Part shown: in pieces, positions 36,769 through 47,125 of the stretch
Position numbering within the stretch: the first letter of the stretch is position 1
Layout: the number at the start of each line of letters is the position of its first letter
From: Filosporella fistucella
Taxonomy: Eukaryota; Ascomycota; Leotiomycetes; Helotiales
Assembly: GCA_030077755.1 (NCBI GenBank)
Contig: JAQJZZ010000014.1
Span: 2,356,001 to 2,420,000, forward strand
DNA length: 64,000 bases
Direction: 5' to 3'
The notes under the pieces: generated by a model
Databases searched by the model: none
What the model was told of the DNA's origin: nothing
The model's input: the letters and a program-made list of their open reading frames with translations, nothing else
Position numbers and translations under genes: made by a program

Positions 36769-39700
36769 TGTGAAAAGTTGGATGTCGTTCAATTGTGCAT
36801 GTCACACACAATTGAGACTGAAGGAGGGTTCAAGAAGGAAGGTGTTTATTCAGAGAGGACGAATCTCTTGGGCGACTTGGGTGAGCGTGAGGTGAATTGA
36901 TATTGTCGAAGGCCAAATACGCGGGAGAGGGAGGGATTTTGATGTATCAAATACTTTTATCAATTTATCTGCGTTAGCTCCCACTCCGCCTCATTCGAAG
37001 CAGAGGATATATTGACGCGATGAGGTTGCAACGGACAGGAGTTGCAAGGCCAACAACATGACAACAGTGTCAGTGCCAGTCCCGAGCCCCTTCCACTTCC
37101 ACTTGCACCTTCCCTTCCTCATGTTGGCGCACGGCGTAGCAATTCACCTGAGTACCGTACTCGCTTGCGCTGGTAAATAGATACAGTATCAAAGTTAACA
37201 ATTGCCCCATACGTGGCTGTGCTTCGAGCGCATTTGGTGCCAGTGCCAGTGCCAATAATGGCCCTGGCCGATCTGGAAGGATTTGAGGATCTTCATCTGG
37301 TCCCAAGTGTCGATTCGATACGAGGGTATCATTGCCGCAAGTCTAAGTCCACCGCATCTCAGTAAGTATCCTATTTGTTTTGATACATTCCCTCAGTAAA
37401 GAATGAAGACTGTTTGATATAGCATACATCGCAATCTGAGTTGAATTGTGCTTGACTCGAGTGCACAAAGTTCATCCTACGATAAATTAAGGTTGATTAA
37501 ACTTCCGCCTTCGTTTCGTCAAGGTACAAATGTTGCTGCCTGGTGCAATTTCGAGTTGTCTCCGAGCCCAATTTGGAAACGCCTAGTCAGGTGACTCCGT
37601 ATTCCCTTAACGGAATTAGAAAAGATTACCCAACACAGCCTTTCGAGATCCACGTAATTACGGAAATCTCTGCTATAATAGATATTCAGCCCAAGGCTTT
37701 CACGTTCTTGGATTTCAAGTATTGTTCAAACGAAGCAAGTGCATAGCATCATGAACAGATACATGCTCAAAAGCCTCTTCCGAGCGGAACCTGACCGGCT
37801 GTGGATCTTTGAAACTATGTTTGTAATTTCATATACAATTCTATTGCTACTATACTATTTTGAATGTTACCTAATAAAGTTCTGCAAATTCTTCACCCTT
37901 AGCCTTGCCAATCACCGTCATGTCATGTTCCAGCGATAGTCCGAATGCAACTTAAAATGTGTGCAAATACCACTTCACAAAGATTCAAACCCTACTTTCA
38001 GGCACCCGTTTACCAGACTTATTCAAATTTTTCTCGTATCAGTTCATATTCAGCCACAGTTGCTAGGATGTTTTGATGTCCGGAGTGAAGAAAATATGGG
38101 CTGGGTTATGGTAGCGCCGACACAGGTACAAAATATGACTGCCTAAACCACACGGCCAATATTGGCTGTTCGAACTCGAGCATGATGTAGGCAGACGCAT
38201 TAAATGTCTTGCACTCTCGGACTTTTTGCACCAATCGCGATTGTAATTGGAACGTAGAATGTTTTCCTGATGTGTTGGCATGCAATCTGGTGAGCTTTGC
38301 CTGCATCCAAGCGCATGTCTCCTGTTCTCTCAATTGAGGTACCTGTGGCAACCGTCACAATCTTCCAATCGTCTGCTTGAATGCAAGAGTTGTGATGTCT
38401 CAGATGTAAGTATTGTTACAGAAAAGCTCAGTAACCTCAACTTCGAAGTGATCTTGCATTGAATCATCGGCGATGTTTGAAGTTCTGGATACACACAGCT
38501 TTCTGCAGAATTTGTTGGACGGGCAATTGACGCGAAGTTGAACTCAAATCCATTCCAGTGGAGCACGCAGCCAATTGATAAGTATTAAATGTGGGATTGA
38601 TTGATCTATTGGTCCATGATATTTTACAAATGCTGAATATGGTTCAATCACTCGTACCTGAGCGACGGGAGCACCAAATGCGCCACTCTCGTGTTTTGGA
38701 CCCCTGGCAAATCTCTGGAGACAGTCAACTATTTTTGATGTCGATATTATGTGGTATAGCTGAATGTCTCTTTCCATTCTCCTAAAGGAAATACCTCAGT
38801 TGAGTTTTGCTCCACATACAGCCGTCGGTCTGCAGAGGCACACATATGAAGCTCGAAATTTCAAACCTCAGTTGCAAAATTATAAACATTACAATGGCTT
38901 ATGCCATATCTATGGGAAAATTTAGCTTAGGGATAATGATGCTCAGAACTGTTGAGTTGTTTAATTCGAAGCTGAGAGAGCGTGTAGGATTTGGCCATAG
39001 AAGCATCTAGGACACGGTGGTATTCTTCTGCCGGTGAAGGAAGACAATCCGTGACCTGCCTAACGTCTTGCGTCAGAATCCAAGACAAGAGTATATGTGA
39101 AAGACTCTCGAATTCGAGAATGCACTATTTATGCCGATCTTTGTGCTCCAGGGGCCTTCTCGGAGTTAGATATTCGACCCCACATTTTTGATTATCTACT
39201 ATCTCCGAACATAATATTATCATCTTGTCAACGACCCAACGCTTCATCTTATGCCATCCATTGAGAATGTGATAAGATCTAGATCCATCGATTTAATCAC
39301 CATGATACTCTTTTAATCAATTGATTAGATGTGGAAGCATTTGAAGCTCGATCCGACTTATTTTCGGGGTTGGTTAACAAATCCTAGATATTGGCCACGA
39401 TATCAACAAAATTATCTCAGACTCGGATTTAAGGAACATGTCATCTATGGGGCAAAAATGGCGATACAGGATAGGGAGACAATAATATATGAATATTTGG
39501 GAGTGTCATACCAAGGACCTGCTGTCGTTTTCCTGCCAAACCCTACACTTCGACCCAAAAGTGGTTGCTAGATGTCATTTCGCTTTATTATACAACATCT
39601 CTGGCAACAGAAAGGCGTCAAGGGCCGGAACCTTTCCACGTCTCTAATCTGGAGCTACTCAAAACGATTGGTGCCAAGCACTTACATCGATATAATCGTC

Positions 39701-40020
39701 ACGGTAGTGGTTGATTTTGAGATTGTGCTATGCTACTGGCAAGTCATAGTTCATATTGTATTGTTTCGTACCAGCCGAAACCGACGGACTAGAAAAACAG
39801 AAAAGCTCCGCGTAGACAGATAAGAACCCAAGACAACACCAATAGATGATACCGCTCTGTTGCCAAAGTACTGGTCTATTGCATTTCAAATCCCATCCGT
39901 GTCCCTCGTCAGAAGTTCAGAACGGATTGCTTAACATGGGACGGCCCTGTTCCGCTCTTATAATCTAGCAAAAAAATTAGTTTTGTCCATTTTTGTGAGT
40001 TTTGCTGCTAGCGTACCAGT
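36769..40020. other. AT-rich gene-poor region with coding relics
   Basis: From about 37400 on the DNA is AT-rich and short frames are interrupted. Protein-like pieces without a full gene are at 38351-38106 (-), reading LTRLHANTSGKHSTFQLQ, and at 39329-39571 (+), reading MWKHLKLDPTYFRGWLTNPR just after a TTAG acceptor-like site. They may be remnants of mutated genes or mobile elements. No terminal repeats, transposase or reverse transcriptase motifs were found. Confidence 0.35.
37258..37365 (+). pseudogene. possible orphan first exon
   Basis: An ATG opens a frame that begins MALADLEGFEDLHLVPSVDS and runs to a strong donor (CA|GTAAGT at 37366). Every downstream acceptor I tried meets a stop within a few codons. 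It may be the 5' exon of a gene whose remainder decayed in the AT-rich stretch that follows, or a chance frame. Confidence 0.25.
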
Positions 40021-40380
40021 TTATTTATCAAAATTCTTCTTGGCCGTCCTTTCCAACTCTTCAACTACCCGTTTCATCTCCGTACTTGGATCTTTCGCGC
40101 TAGTATCGAACGATGCAGTGGCAAGTTTTCCATGTGTTGAATTCTTCTCAACCCAGTCCTTCAAGGTCGGATTTTTGGCCTGTGAGTTGACCTGCAATAC
40201 AACATTGAGCCTTTTTGTTTTTGCCTCGTGATGGCCTGCGTCAATGCGCAGTTAGAATTCGGCATCCTTAGTTCTAGACGGAAGGATACGACTGTCTTCG
40301 ACAGTTGAAGCTGTGAATTTTGCAGGTGCATTCTTGATAGCTTTCACCTTTTGGGCTAAGACTCCCACGACTTTAGACAT
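40021..40380 (-). CDS. small conserved-looking hypothetical protein
   Basis: Two exons (40380-40290 and 40235-40021) give 101 residues. The 54-nt intron has donor GTATCC, branch-like CTAAC and acceptor GCAG. The protein starts MSKVVGVLAQKVKAIKNAP, continues KTKRLNVVLQ and KNPTLKDWVEKN, and ends in a charged helix STEMKRVVEELERTAKKN before the C-terminal DK. No signal peptide, cysteines or known domain. A likely 5'-UTR intron lies just upstream (donor GTGAGT at 40440, CTAAC branch, TTAG ending near 40392). Stable phases, a matching branch site and codon regularity make it a real gene although I do not recognise the family. A related-looking frame lies 650 bp away at 41028-41220. Confidence 0.65.
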
Positions 40381-40440
40381 TTTAGTGCTAGCTAAGGGAC
40401 ATGTTAGTTGAGAATTTTCAAGTCGCGGCATAGAACTCAC

Positions 40441-41798
40441 CTGGAGGAAGGGATAAGATACTGATATGGTGCAAAACTTGGAAGTGCTAAAGTGCTGACG
40501 CTAAGGAAAATGAGGAAGTGTGGTGGATGATTGTATTGTGTTCGGACGGTATTGAATATTGCTTTGAGATTATTCATGACTTGGCATTGTCTCTCCTCTT
40601 ATGTACAGGTTATCAGCATTAACATCTGCCTACGATTTGTCCTATGAGCTGAACTTTCCAACAGGATTAAACTTGGACCATCTTGGTTAGGCTTTCTCCA
40701 TCCCAACAACCAACACGAAAATAATGAAAGGTGAGAAAGTCGTGTCATAAGGGTCGCTTTGGGGGTTGTTTCGAGCCCGCGTCGCTGGCGGCTCAGTTCT
40801 ACGGGATACGCAGTTGAAATACTACCGAATTGAGGCTCGGAAAACTAAATCAAATCTCTGATAGTGAAATTGATGGTGCCATTGAGAGCGGTTAAAACCC
40901 CATCAGCCTGCTCGAGGTACTGGCGCGCGTCTCTCTTCGGCTGCAGCTAAGACTAGGTAATGATACAGACTACTACATGGTACTTATACATTACCTATTT
41001 ACCTGCGTGACATACTCGAAACGTGGGTTAGCCACTCGCTTCGGGCAGTAGCATCTCTTGTACCGTCTTCTTTATACCCTCAGCACAAGATTTAGTCAAT
41101 TCAGTTGTCTTAATATTTGCGTCAATCAACAGAACAAGTTTGTTCTTCTTCAAGGCAGTTTGACTAGTTTTCGTCCATGAGTTTAGCCTTTGAACTTCCG
41201 GAAGTATATTTGGTACGAGAAAGGATGGAGTAGAGCATTGTAATAAGGCACAATAAGTCAGATGATTATGAAGGGAGGAATGTTGGTTCAGGCTTGGAGG
41301 TGATGAAAGCGAATTCTTGGTTGGGGCAGCTCAGGCAGACCCTTAGGGTTGCAGCTCGGGCCGAGCCGAGCACGTATGCAGCGTCGATCGTAAGCAATTG
41401 TCTTGCGACTGTGACTCCCCCCTCCCCCACCCCGGCCTACTAGCTACCTATCTTGCGGCGGTAAACGTCATTCCCGACCTGCATTTCTGATTTCCTGGAG
41501 CAGAGAGCCTGTTCAGATACAATTCTCCCTCCATGTGTTCCTACTCATAGCTTTCGCTGACTCCTGGATCCCCTATTCATGAGTCGAACTCTCCCAAGAT
41601 CGCCATGTATCCCGTGTTGGTTTCCATGGTTGGTACCCCGTACCTCTCGGGCACATCTCGCACTCTTCAGCGCCTCATCTGTTGGCAAGATATCATCTCT
41701 TCCATCTCACCTGCGCTCGACTAGGGTCCATCATCTGCCGGGCAAGCAATCTCAATTCCATTCGGCAGCGAAAATAATGAGCTCGATAGCAACAGCTG
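40441..41798. other. intergenic upstream of AIM9-like gene, with a look-alike frame
   Basis: It contains the promoter of the small gene (minus) and of the AIM9-like gene (plus), and the possible diverged paralogue at 41028-41220. C-rich DNA lies at 41410-41440. A presequence-like frame at 41579-41812 is described with the AIM9-like gene. Confidence 0.4.
41028..41220 (-). pseudogene. possible diverged copy of the small gene at 40.0-40.4 kb
   Basis: The minus strand reads EVQRLNSWTKTSQTALKKNK and later IKKTVQEMLLPEASG before TAA at 41030-41028. The order NS..K, then KL, then a charged IKKTVQEM helix recalls VNSQAK, KL and EMKRVVEEL of the gene at 40021-40380. There is no joined first exon or clear start. 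The similarity is judged by eye and is weak. Confidence 0.25.
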
Positions 41799-43491
41799 AT
41801 GAGCACCCTTAATCATATATCACAACAGTGCATTAACATATACATAGATCTCGATCCTCATGCCTACACAAGCGGCCGATGGCTTCGTCGCGACAAATTA
41901 GAACGGGACGCGCGATACATTGGCTTTGACTACGACACGCTTTGCAGGAAAGTTGTCGAGCTATGTCCTGGAGCTGACTCCGTCACAGCTTGCGACAAGA
42001 AGGAAGGCGGGTTCAACAGAGTCTTCGTCTTTACCACAAATAATGCAAAACGTATTGTGGCCAGGTTGCCCTTCGCAATGGCAGGACCGCCCAGGCTGAC
42101 AACCAATTCGGAAGTCGCTACAATTGAATACCGTGAGTTTGAATCGATGTGTCAGGCACATGTACAGCTCAGCCATTAACCACCATAGACTTCTAGTTCA
42201 AACCCATACCAGCATCCCTATACCGAAAATACTGGCCTGGAGCGACGATGCTTCGAATGCAGTCGGTAGTGAATACATGATCATGGAGCATGCTACAGGT
42301 GTTCCTTTGCACCAAAAGTGGCCAACAATGGCCGGGGATCAGCAGATCAGGTTAATAAGCTCTCTATACCAAAAGGTTAAAGAAATGGTGGACATCGACT
42401 TTCCAGCTTATGGGAGCCTGTATTTCGCCGATGCCCCTCTCGAGCGTAGCTCTAAGCAGAATCTAGATCAGAGATTTTGCATTGGCCCTCATTGTGGGGC
42501 TATCTATTGGGACTGTAACATCGGTGAACCAAGATATTACCACAACGTGAGGCCTAACCATGGACCCTGTAAGTTCTTGTTCTTTCCGTATGCTTAGTCA
42601 CAAGAGAGAACAAACTACTAAATAACTATCTCAGGGCCTGATCTTACAACGTATTGTGACGGCCTCATTGATGCCGGTATTTCGAGGGTACCTCCTGTCG
42701 ATCCTGCTCCACAAAGCCGCCCTCGATACTTCGGATCCGTTGAGGCACACCTTCGTCTCTTGGAATCTGGTCGTGCTGTTATCAGAACGATGTCCGAGGA
42801 CCCTCGGATTCATGACGCGGCTTCCCCAACTTTTTTCCATCCTGATCTACATAAAAGAAACATATTTGTTTTAGAAGACGACCCTACCGTCATCACGGGT
42901 ATCATCGATTGGCAATCTTCAAGTATTGAGCCAGCGTTTTGGTATGCAGACGAAGTGCCAGACTTTGCGAGGCCCGTTGCTCATGCCACAATAGAGAACC
43001 AATTCAAATCTAACAGTGAGCTATGTGCAAAGACTTTTGATGTCTGCACTCAATTTCTTGTCCCGAAACTGGCCGGCCCGAGATTGATGGATGAAAGCCT
43101 GTTCCGACCCTTTCGCTACTGCTACAGAACATGGAGGGACGGTCTCGTGGCTTTTCGCCACGAGCTGATTGAGACTTCGTCGCAGTGGAAAGAATTGGGG
43201 TTTTCGGGCTCGTGTCCGTATCCCACACCAACGCCTGAAGAATTGACCGTTCATCAGAAGGATTATCAAACATTCGTGGCAGCACATGATCTGAGGCACA
43301 GCCTGTCAAGCCTGCTTAACACTGCATCCGATGGATGGGTTCCGCGGGAAGACTGGGAAGCAGCAAATTTGGCTCATAAGGAAGCATTCGAAGAGATGTT
43401 GCAAGTCGTGTTGAATAATGAGTGTCCCGATGATGATGAACCGATAAGAGATGAAGTAGATCTAAGGTCAATCTGGCCATTCGATATATGA
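41799..43491 (+). CDS. AIM9-like aminoglycoside-phosphotransferase-fold protein
   Basis: Exons 41799-42132, 42197-42568 and 42635-43491 join in phase to 520 residues. The body opens DPHAYTSGRWLRRDKLERDARYIGFD as in 'altered inheritance of mitochondria protein 9'. It has the kinase-like N-lobe KKEGGFNRVF, the catalytic loop HPDLHKRNIFV and the metal-binding IIDWQSSS, as in APH-family kinases. The substrate is unknown. Yeast Aim9 is mitochondrial. The ATG at 41799 gives an N-terminus (MSTLNHISQQ) that does not look like a presequence. An overlapping frame from 41579 reads a basic, Ser-rich stretch ending FHSAAKIMSSIATADEHP, much more like a mitochondrial presequence, but I found no GT donor joining it in phase. 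The true 5' end is therefore unsettled. Confidence 0.85.
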
Positions 43492-43908
43492 ATATATTGT
43501 TCCAGAGTACTTTCTCACCGCTGCCATGACTACTTGAAAAAAAAGACACTAGTTCCTCATCAATTCCTTACATAAGCCTATGAATATGAAGATGGAAATA
43601 CTGGTAACAGGAGTTTCTGGGAAAGGGAGAATCCTCCGGAGTTAGTGCGCCAACTACTTCGGAGACCGGCAAAAGTCACCGGGTTTAACGCCAATCCTTT
43701 TAGCATATCTCCTGTCAACACTAAAGGACCGTTTCGTCAACACACAATCCACAATCCACTACGTAACACTTCCCCATTTCCCCCAACCTCACCCTCAACT
43801 TGATCCCCGCTGAAGAATAGGTATAGCTATCCTCAATTCTCTAAAATATTATGAAAATCGCGTCCTAACAAATTCTAGCACGCGACGACCTCCAATCCCC
43901 CACCAAAA
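43492..43908. other. short intergenic region
   Basis: Terminator of the AIM9-like gene and promoter of the 2EXR gene. Nothing else seen. Confidence 0.5.
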
Positions 43909-44667
43909 ATGACAGACCTCACTTCTTTCACTCTCTTCCCTCACCTCCCCACCGAGCTCCGCCTCAAGATTTGGGACATCATAAACAACACGCCCCGAAT
44001 TGTTAATATTACCTGCAAGAAAGCAGTAAAGGAAGAGCCCAGAGCTTCCACGCAGCGTTATGTCTCTGCCTTTCTCTCCTCCACCCCGCCGCCACTTACA
44101 CTACACATAAACCACGAATCCCGATCCGAAACTCTCGCCCAAGAAGGCTACGCGCCCTACTTCCGTACTCTAACTTCCCCAAATTACATCTATCTCAACC
44201 TCTCTCTCGACACAATCCGCTGTTCCGATGCGCTACTCACACATATACCCAAGAACGAGTTGCGGGGTATCCGCAGTCTGGAATTAGAGGTAGTAGACGC
44301 AGCCTATTTCGGCCATTTCAATATGGAGATCTTGAAGCAGATGAAGGAGTTAAGAAAATTGGTGTTGGAAACGCATCAATCGCCGCTACTTTCTTGGACT
44401 TCTGACCAGGGACATCTGACGAGGGAGATTGAGGCGGAACGGAGAAATGATTTGGGCTGGGAGAGTCCGGACGTTAGTATCACGGAGAAGGGAACGCAGA
44501 GGGTCTTGGTTTTTATTGCTGGGGGTGCTTTGGTTCCGGGGTGGAGAGAGGGGTAAGCTATCTTTTGATTTATAGATATTTTCTGTGGTCATATCATGAA
44601 TAGGAAAGTTGCTAACGAATATAGGGATCCTTACCCTGATGATGTTCCGGGAATGCCGCAATACTGA
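43909..44667 (+). CDS. 2EXR-domain protein
   Basis: Two exons (43909-44552 and 44625-44667) give 228 residues. The N-terminal FTLFPHLPTELRLKIWDI is the 2EXR signature, an F-box-like start found in large expanded families of filamentous fungi. INHESRSETLAQ and YIYLNLSLDTIRC follow as in relatives. The 72-nt intron has donor GTAAGC, branch GCTAAC and acceptor ATAG, and the short last exon codes only DPYPDDVPGMPQY. The molecular role of the family is unknown. No signal peptide or membrane segment. Confidence 0.88.
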
Positions 44668-45000
44668 GTCTAATTAATGATTTGGATAAATGTATGTATA
44701 TACTCGTAGCAGATGGCTCCCCTCACATTTTAGAGGGCACGAAGCACAGATTTGTTTGATTACCATACCCTCTTAATGTTTACTCGACATGCAGCTTTTT
44801 AAAACATTCTCACTCCATTGCATGTAATAGTTCACTTACATATACTGCGCTTCTCTTGCATCCCCTCTGCTCGTTGGTATTCTTGTTTCGCACGGACACT
44901 TGCGTCGTACTATCAGCTAAGCTACTGGCTACTTGTCCGCGCCTCAGCATGGCTAATAGCACTGAACTCAAACAACATCGTGACACCTTACCTTTTCCCC
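44668..45000. other. intergenic, no gene seen
   Basis: 3' flank of the 2EXR gene leading into the repeat arrays. Confidence 0.5.
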
Positions 45001-45004
45001 TGCT

Positions 45005-45275
45005 AAACTCTGCTTCGCACTTGTGTTATCGTTCTGGATACTTCGTTAAGTTTACAGTTTGCTGCTCTAATTCGCATGTCTCTACAATTTCATCTGTATC
45101 GTCAAATCTGATAGCGACTGTATCTGAATACTTGCTATAAAGTTTAAACTCCTCTGCTTTGATTCGCATGCATATATAATTCAATTGTATCGTTAGATCT
45201 GATACCGGCTGTGTCTGGATACCTGGCGCTAAAGTTTAAACTTCGTTTCTCTGATTCGCACGACTATGCGTTTTC
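45005..45275. repeat. short tandem array, ~90-bp period
   Basis: Units begin with a TCTGATTCGCAYG-like block and end CTATAAAGTTTAAACT. Two good copies lie at about 45064-45152 and 45160-45243. A worn copy precedes them at about 45007-45063 and a fragment follows at 45250-45270. No coding frame is shared. Confidence 0.7.
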
Positions 45276-45487
45276 ATTTTCAATGCAAATCTGTCTGAAA
45301 GTATAACAGGTTGGTTCATGTTTAATTGTAATCTTTTCGCTATAGCTTTGTGCTCGAAATCTGTCTTCTCACCATCATGCAAGCGATCACTATGCTAAAT
45401 AAAGGCATACGTAAATCTGAGTATGATCTGAGCGTGACCTGAGCATGACCTGAGGGTAATGGGATGCTACGTGGTGAATCCCATTCT

Positions 45488-45725
45488 CATCGCACTGTCT
45501 TTCTCCCTGAACTGTCTATCATGCAATTACCTCAACAATTCCTCACGACGAAGAACACTTTTCTCCTTTTGGTCAAGGAAGGTTTTCGTAGCCTCGCAGA
45601 AAACAGAAATATACTTTCATATTATTTTTTCTTCAACTCGCATCTATCAGGGTCTGGCCCCTTCTATTCCACACAGTGCACTATCTCTATGAACTGTCTA
45701 TCATGCAAATACCTACAACTTGCAT
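45488..45725. repeat. direct repeat containing CTGTCTATCATGCAA
   Basis: The block GAACTGTCTATCATGCAA followed by a diverged TACCTCAACAA-like segment occurs near 45510 and again near 45697, about 187 bp apart. It lies between the two neighbouring arrays and may be part of the same decayed repeat field. Confidence 0.6.
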
Positions 45726-45799
45726 ACGGACGCAAGCAGTAATGTTTTCCCCAAGAGGCGGGGGAGGTGTTCGAGAGTGGACATGTAGAAAGTTACTTC

Positions 45800-47125
45800 C
45801 ATGCTGTTCTCGCTATTATCCGTGTCTCTTCTCATCAAGATCGTTTTCTGTGGCGTGAGGCCGGATGGGTTCCGAGTGTAGCCGCTGTGAGGGTCGCTTC
45901 GAGAGTTGAAGACAATCGTGGTCGTTTTCTCACTTGTGGAGGGGGAGGCTTTTGAGGTGGACACTGTGGAGAGTGGAGAGTGGAGAGTGGAGAGTGTCGT
46001 TTCTGAGCTGTGCTTGCAGCATCTTGTGTGTCGAATCGATCTCGATTGCCGCGGCTCCTCTCCGAGGGTCTCCGCCTTTTGGGCCACCTCTAGAATTGTC
46101 AACTAACTCGTGGTTTCCACGTTTGGAGAGGCGAGGCCTTCGCAGGGGATGTTGTAGGGTGTTCTTTTTGCAGAATTTCGTGTTTCTCATCGAGATCTGC
46201 TGCTGCGTCTTCGCTCTGAACGAATCCATAGAGAACACAGTGTTGTTCTTGCGTTGTTCTTGCTACAATTCGTGTTTACTGATCATGACCAATTGCAGTG
46301 GCTTGCTTCCAGATTGATTCCATCTGAAGCCACTCTCATGATTACCTTAAGATTTACGGCGGAGATTGTGGTTTTCAATTTTTGGTGAGGTGGAGGAGGC
46401 TTTCGAAGTGGACAGCATAGAGGCTGTGTTGTATTATATTTGCAGCATTTTGGTGTTTACTGATCACAATGGATGGCTGTGGCTTGAATTTAGGTGAAGC
46501 CACTCTTGCGGTTACCTTAAAGTTGCAGACGCCAATGTGTGGTTGTTCTTCCTTGGTGGAGGGGGTGGCTTTCAAAAGTATCTCCGATAATGAAGAAAAT
46601 GCCCTTTTATATTGTTTTTCTGCTGCAATTCTTGTTTACTGATCAATGTGGAGAGCTGCGGCTTGGTTTCAAGTGAAGCCACGCCCCGAAGCGCTGGAGA
46701 TGAGGAATATATTTGGCATCTAATACTGACTGAATTAAATTTTTCAAACCTTATTTTGTGTTTCTTCGCAATATGTCGTGTCTCTTGACATCGAGATCTG
46801 TTATTGTGGCTTGGTTCGAGGTGAATCTGCTATGATAAGGTCTAAAATATATTATTTGGGATTGCTACTAGTTTGCTAAATCTGATATTTACAAGAAATA
46901 TACTTTGTGTTGTCTATGCAGCAATTCGTGTCTCCCCTTATCGAGATCGCTTGCAGCGGCTTGGTCCGTATGACTCTGCTCTGCCCAACGCTAACATGGG
47001 AAACATGTTACTGGCTAACTTTGATACTTACGAGAAAGTTTGCTACTGTGTTATTTATGCAAGAATTCGTGTCTCTTCTCATTAAGATCGATTTCTGCGG
47101 TTTGGTCCAAATGAGGACACACAGC
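45800..47125. repeat. degenerate tandem array, ~145-180-bp period, about nine copies
   Basis: A block close to GCAATTCGTGTCTCTTCTCAT, then CGAGATCG and a CGGCTTGGTTC-like stretch, recurs with CGTGT-type anchors near 45821, 46026, 46179, 46271, 46452, 46632, 46777, 46927 and 47069. One step is only 92 bp, as if a unit were truncated. A second block, GTGGAGGGGGAGGCTTTTGA, recurs near 45936, 46390 and 46556. A GGAGAGT minisatellite (four copies) sits at about 45968-45995. No shared open frame was found. Confidence 0.8.

Noticed and set aside
36900..40000. LTR retrotransposon or DNA transposon
   Set aside because: No long terminal or inverted repeats and no reverse transcriptase, integrase or transposase motif was seen.
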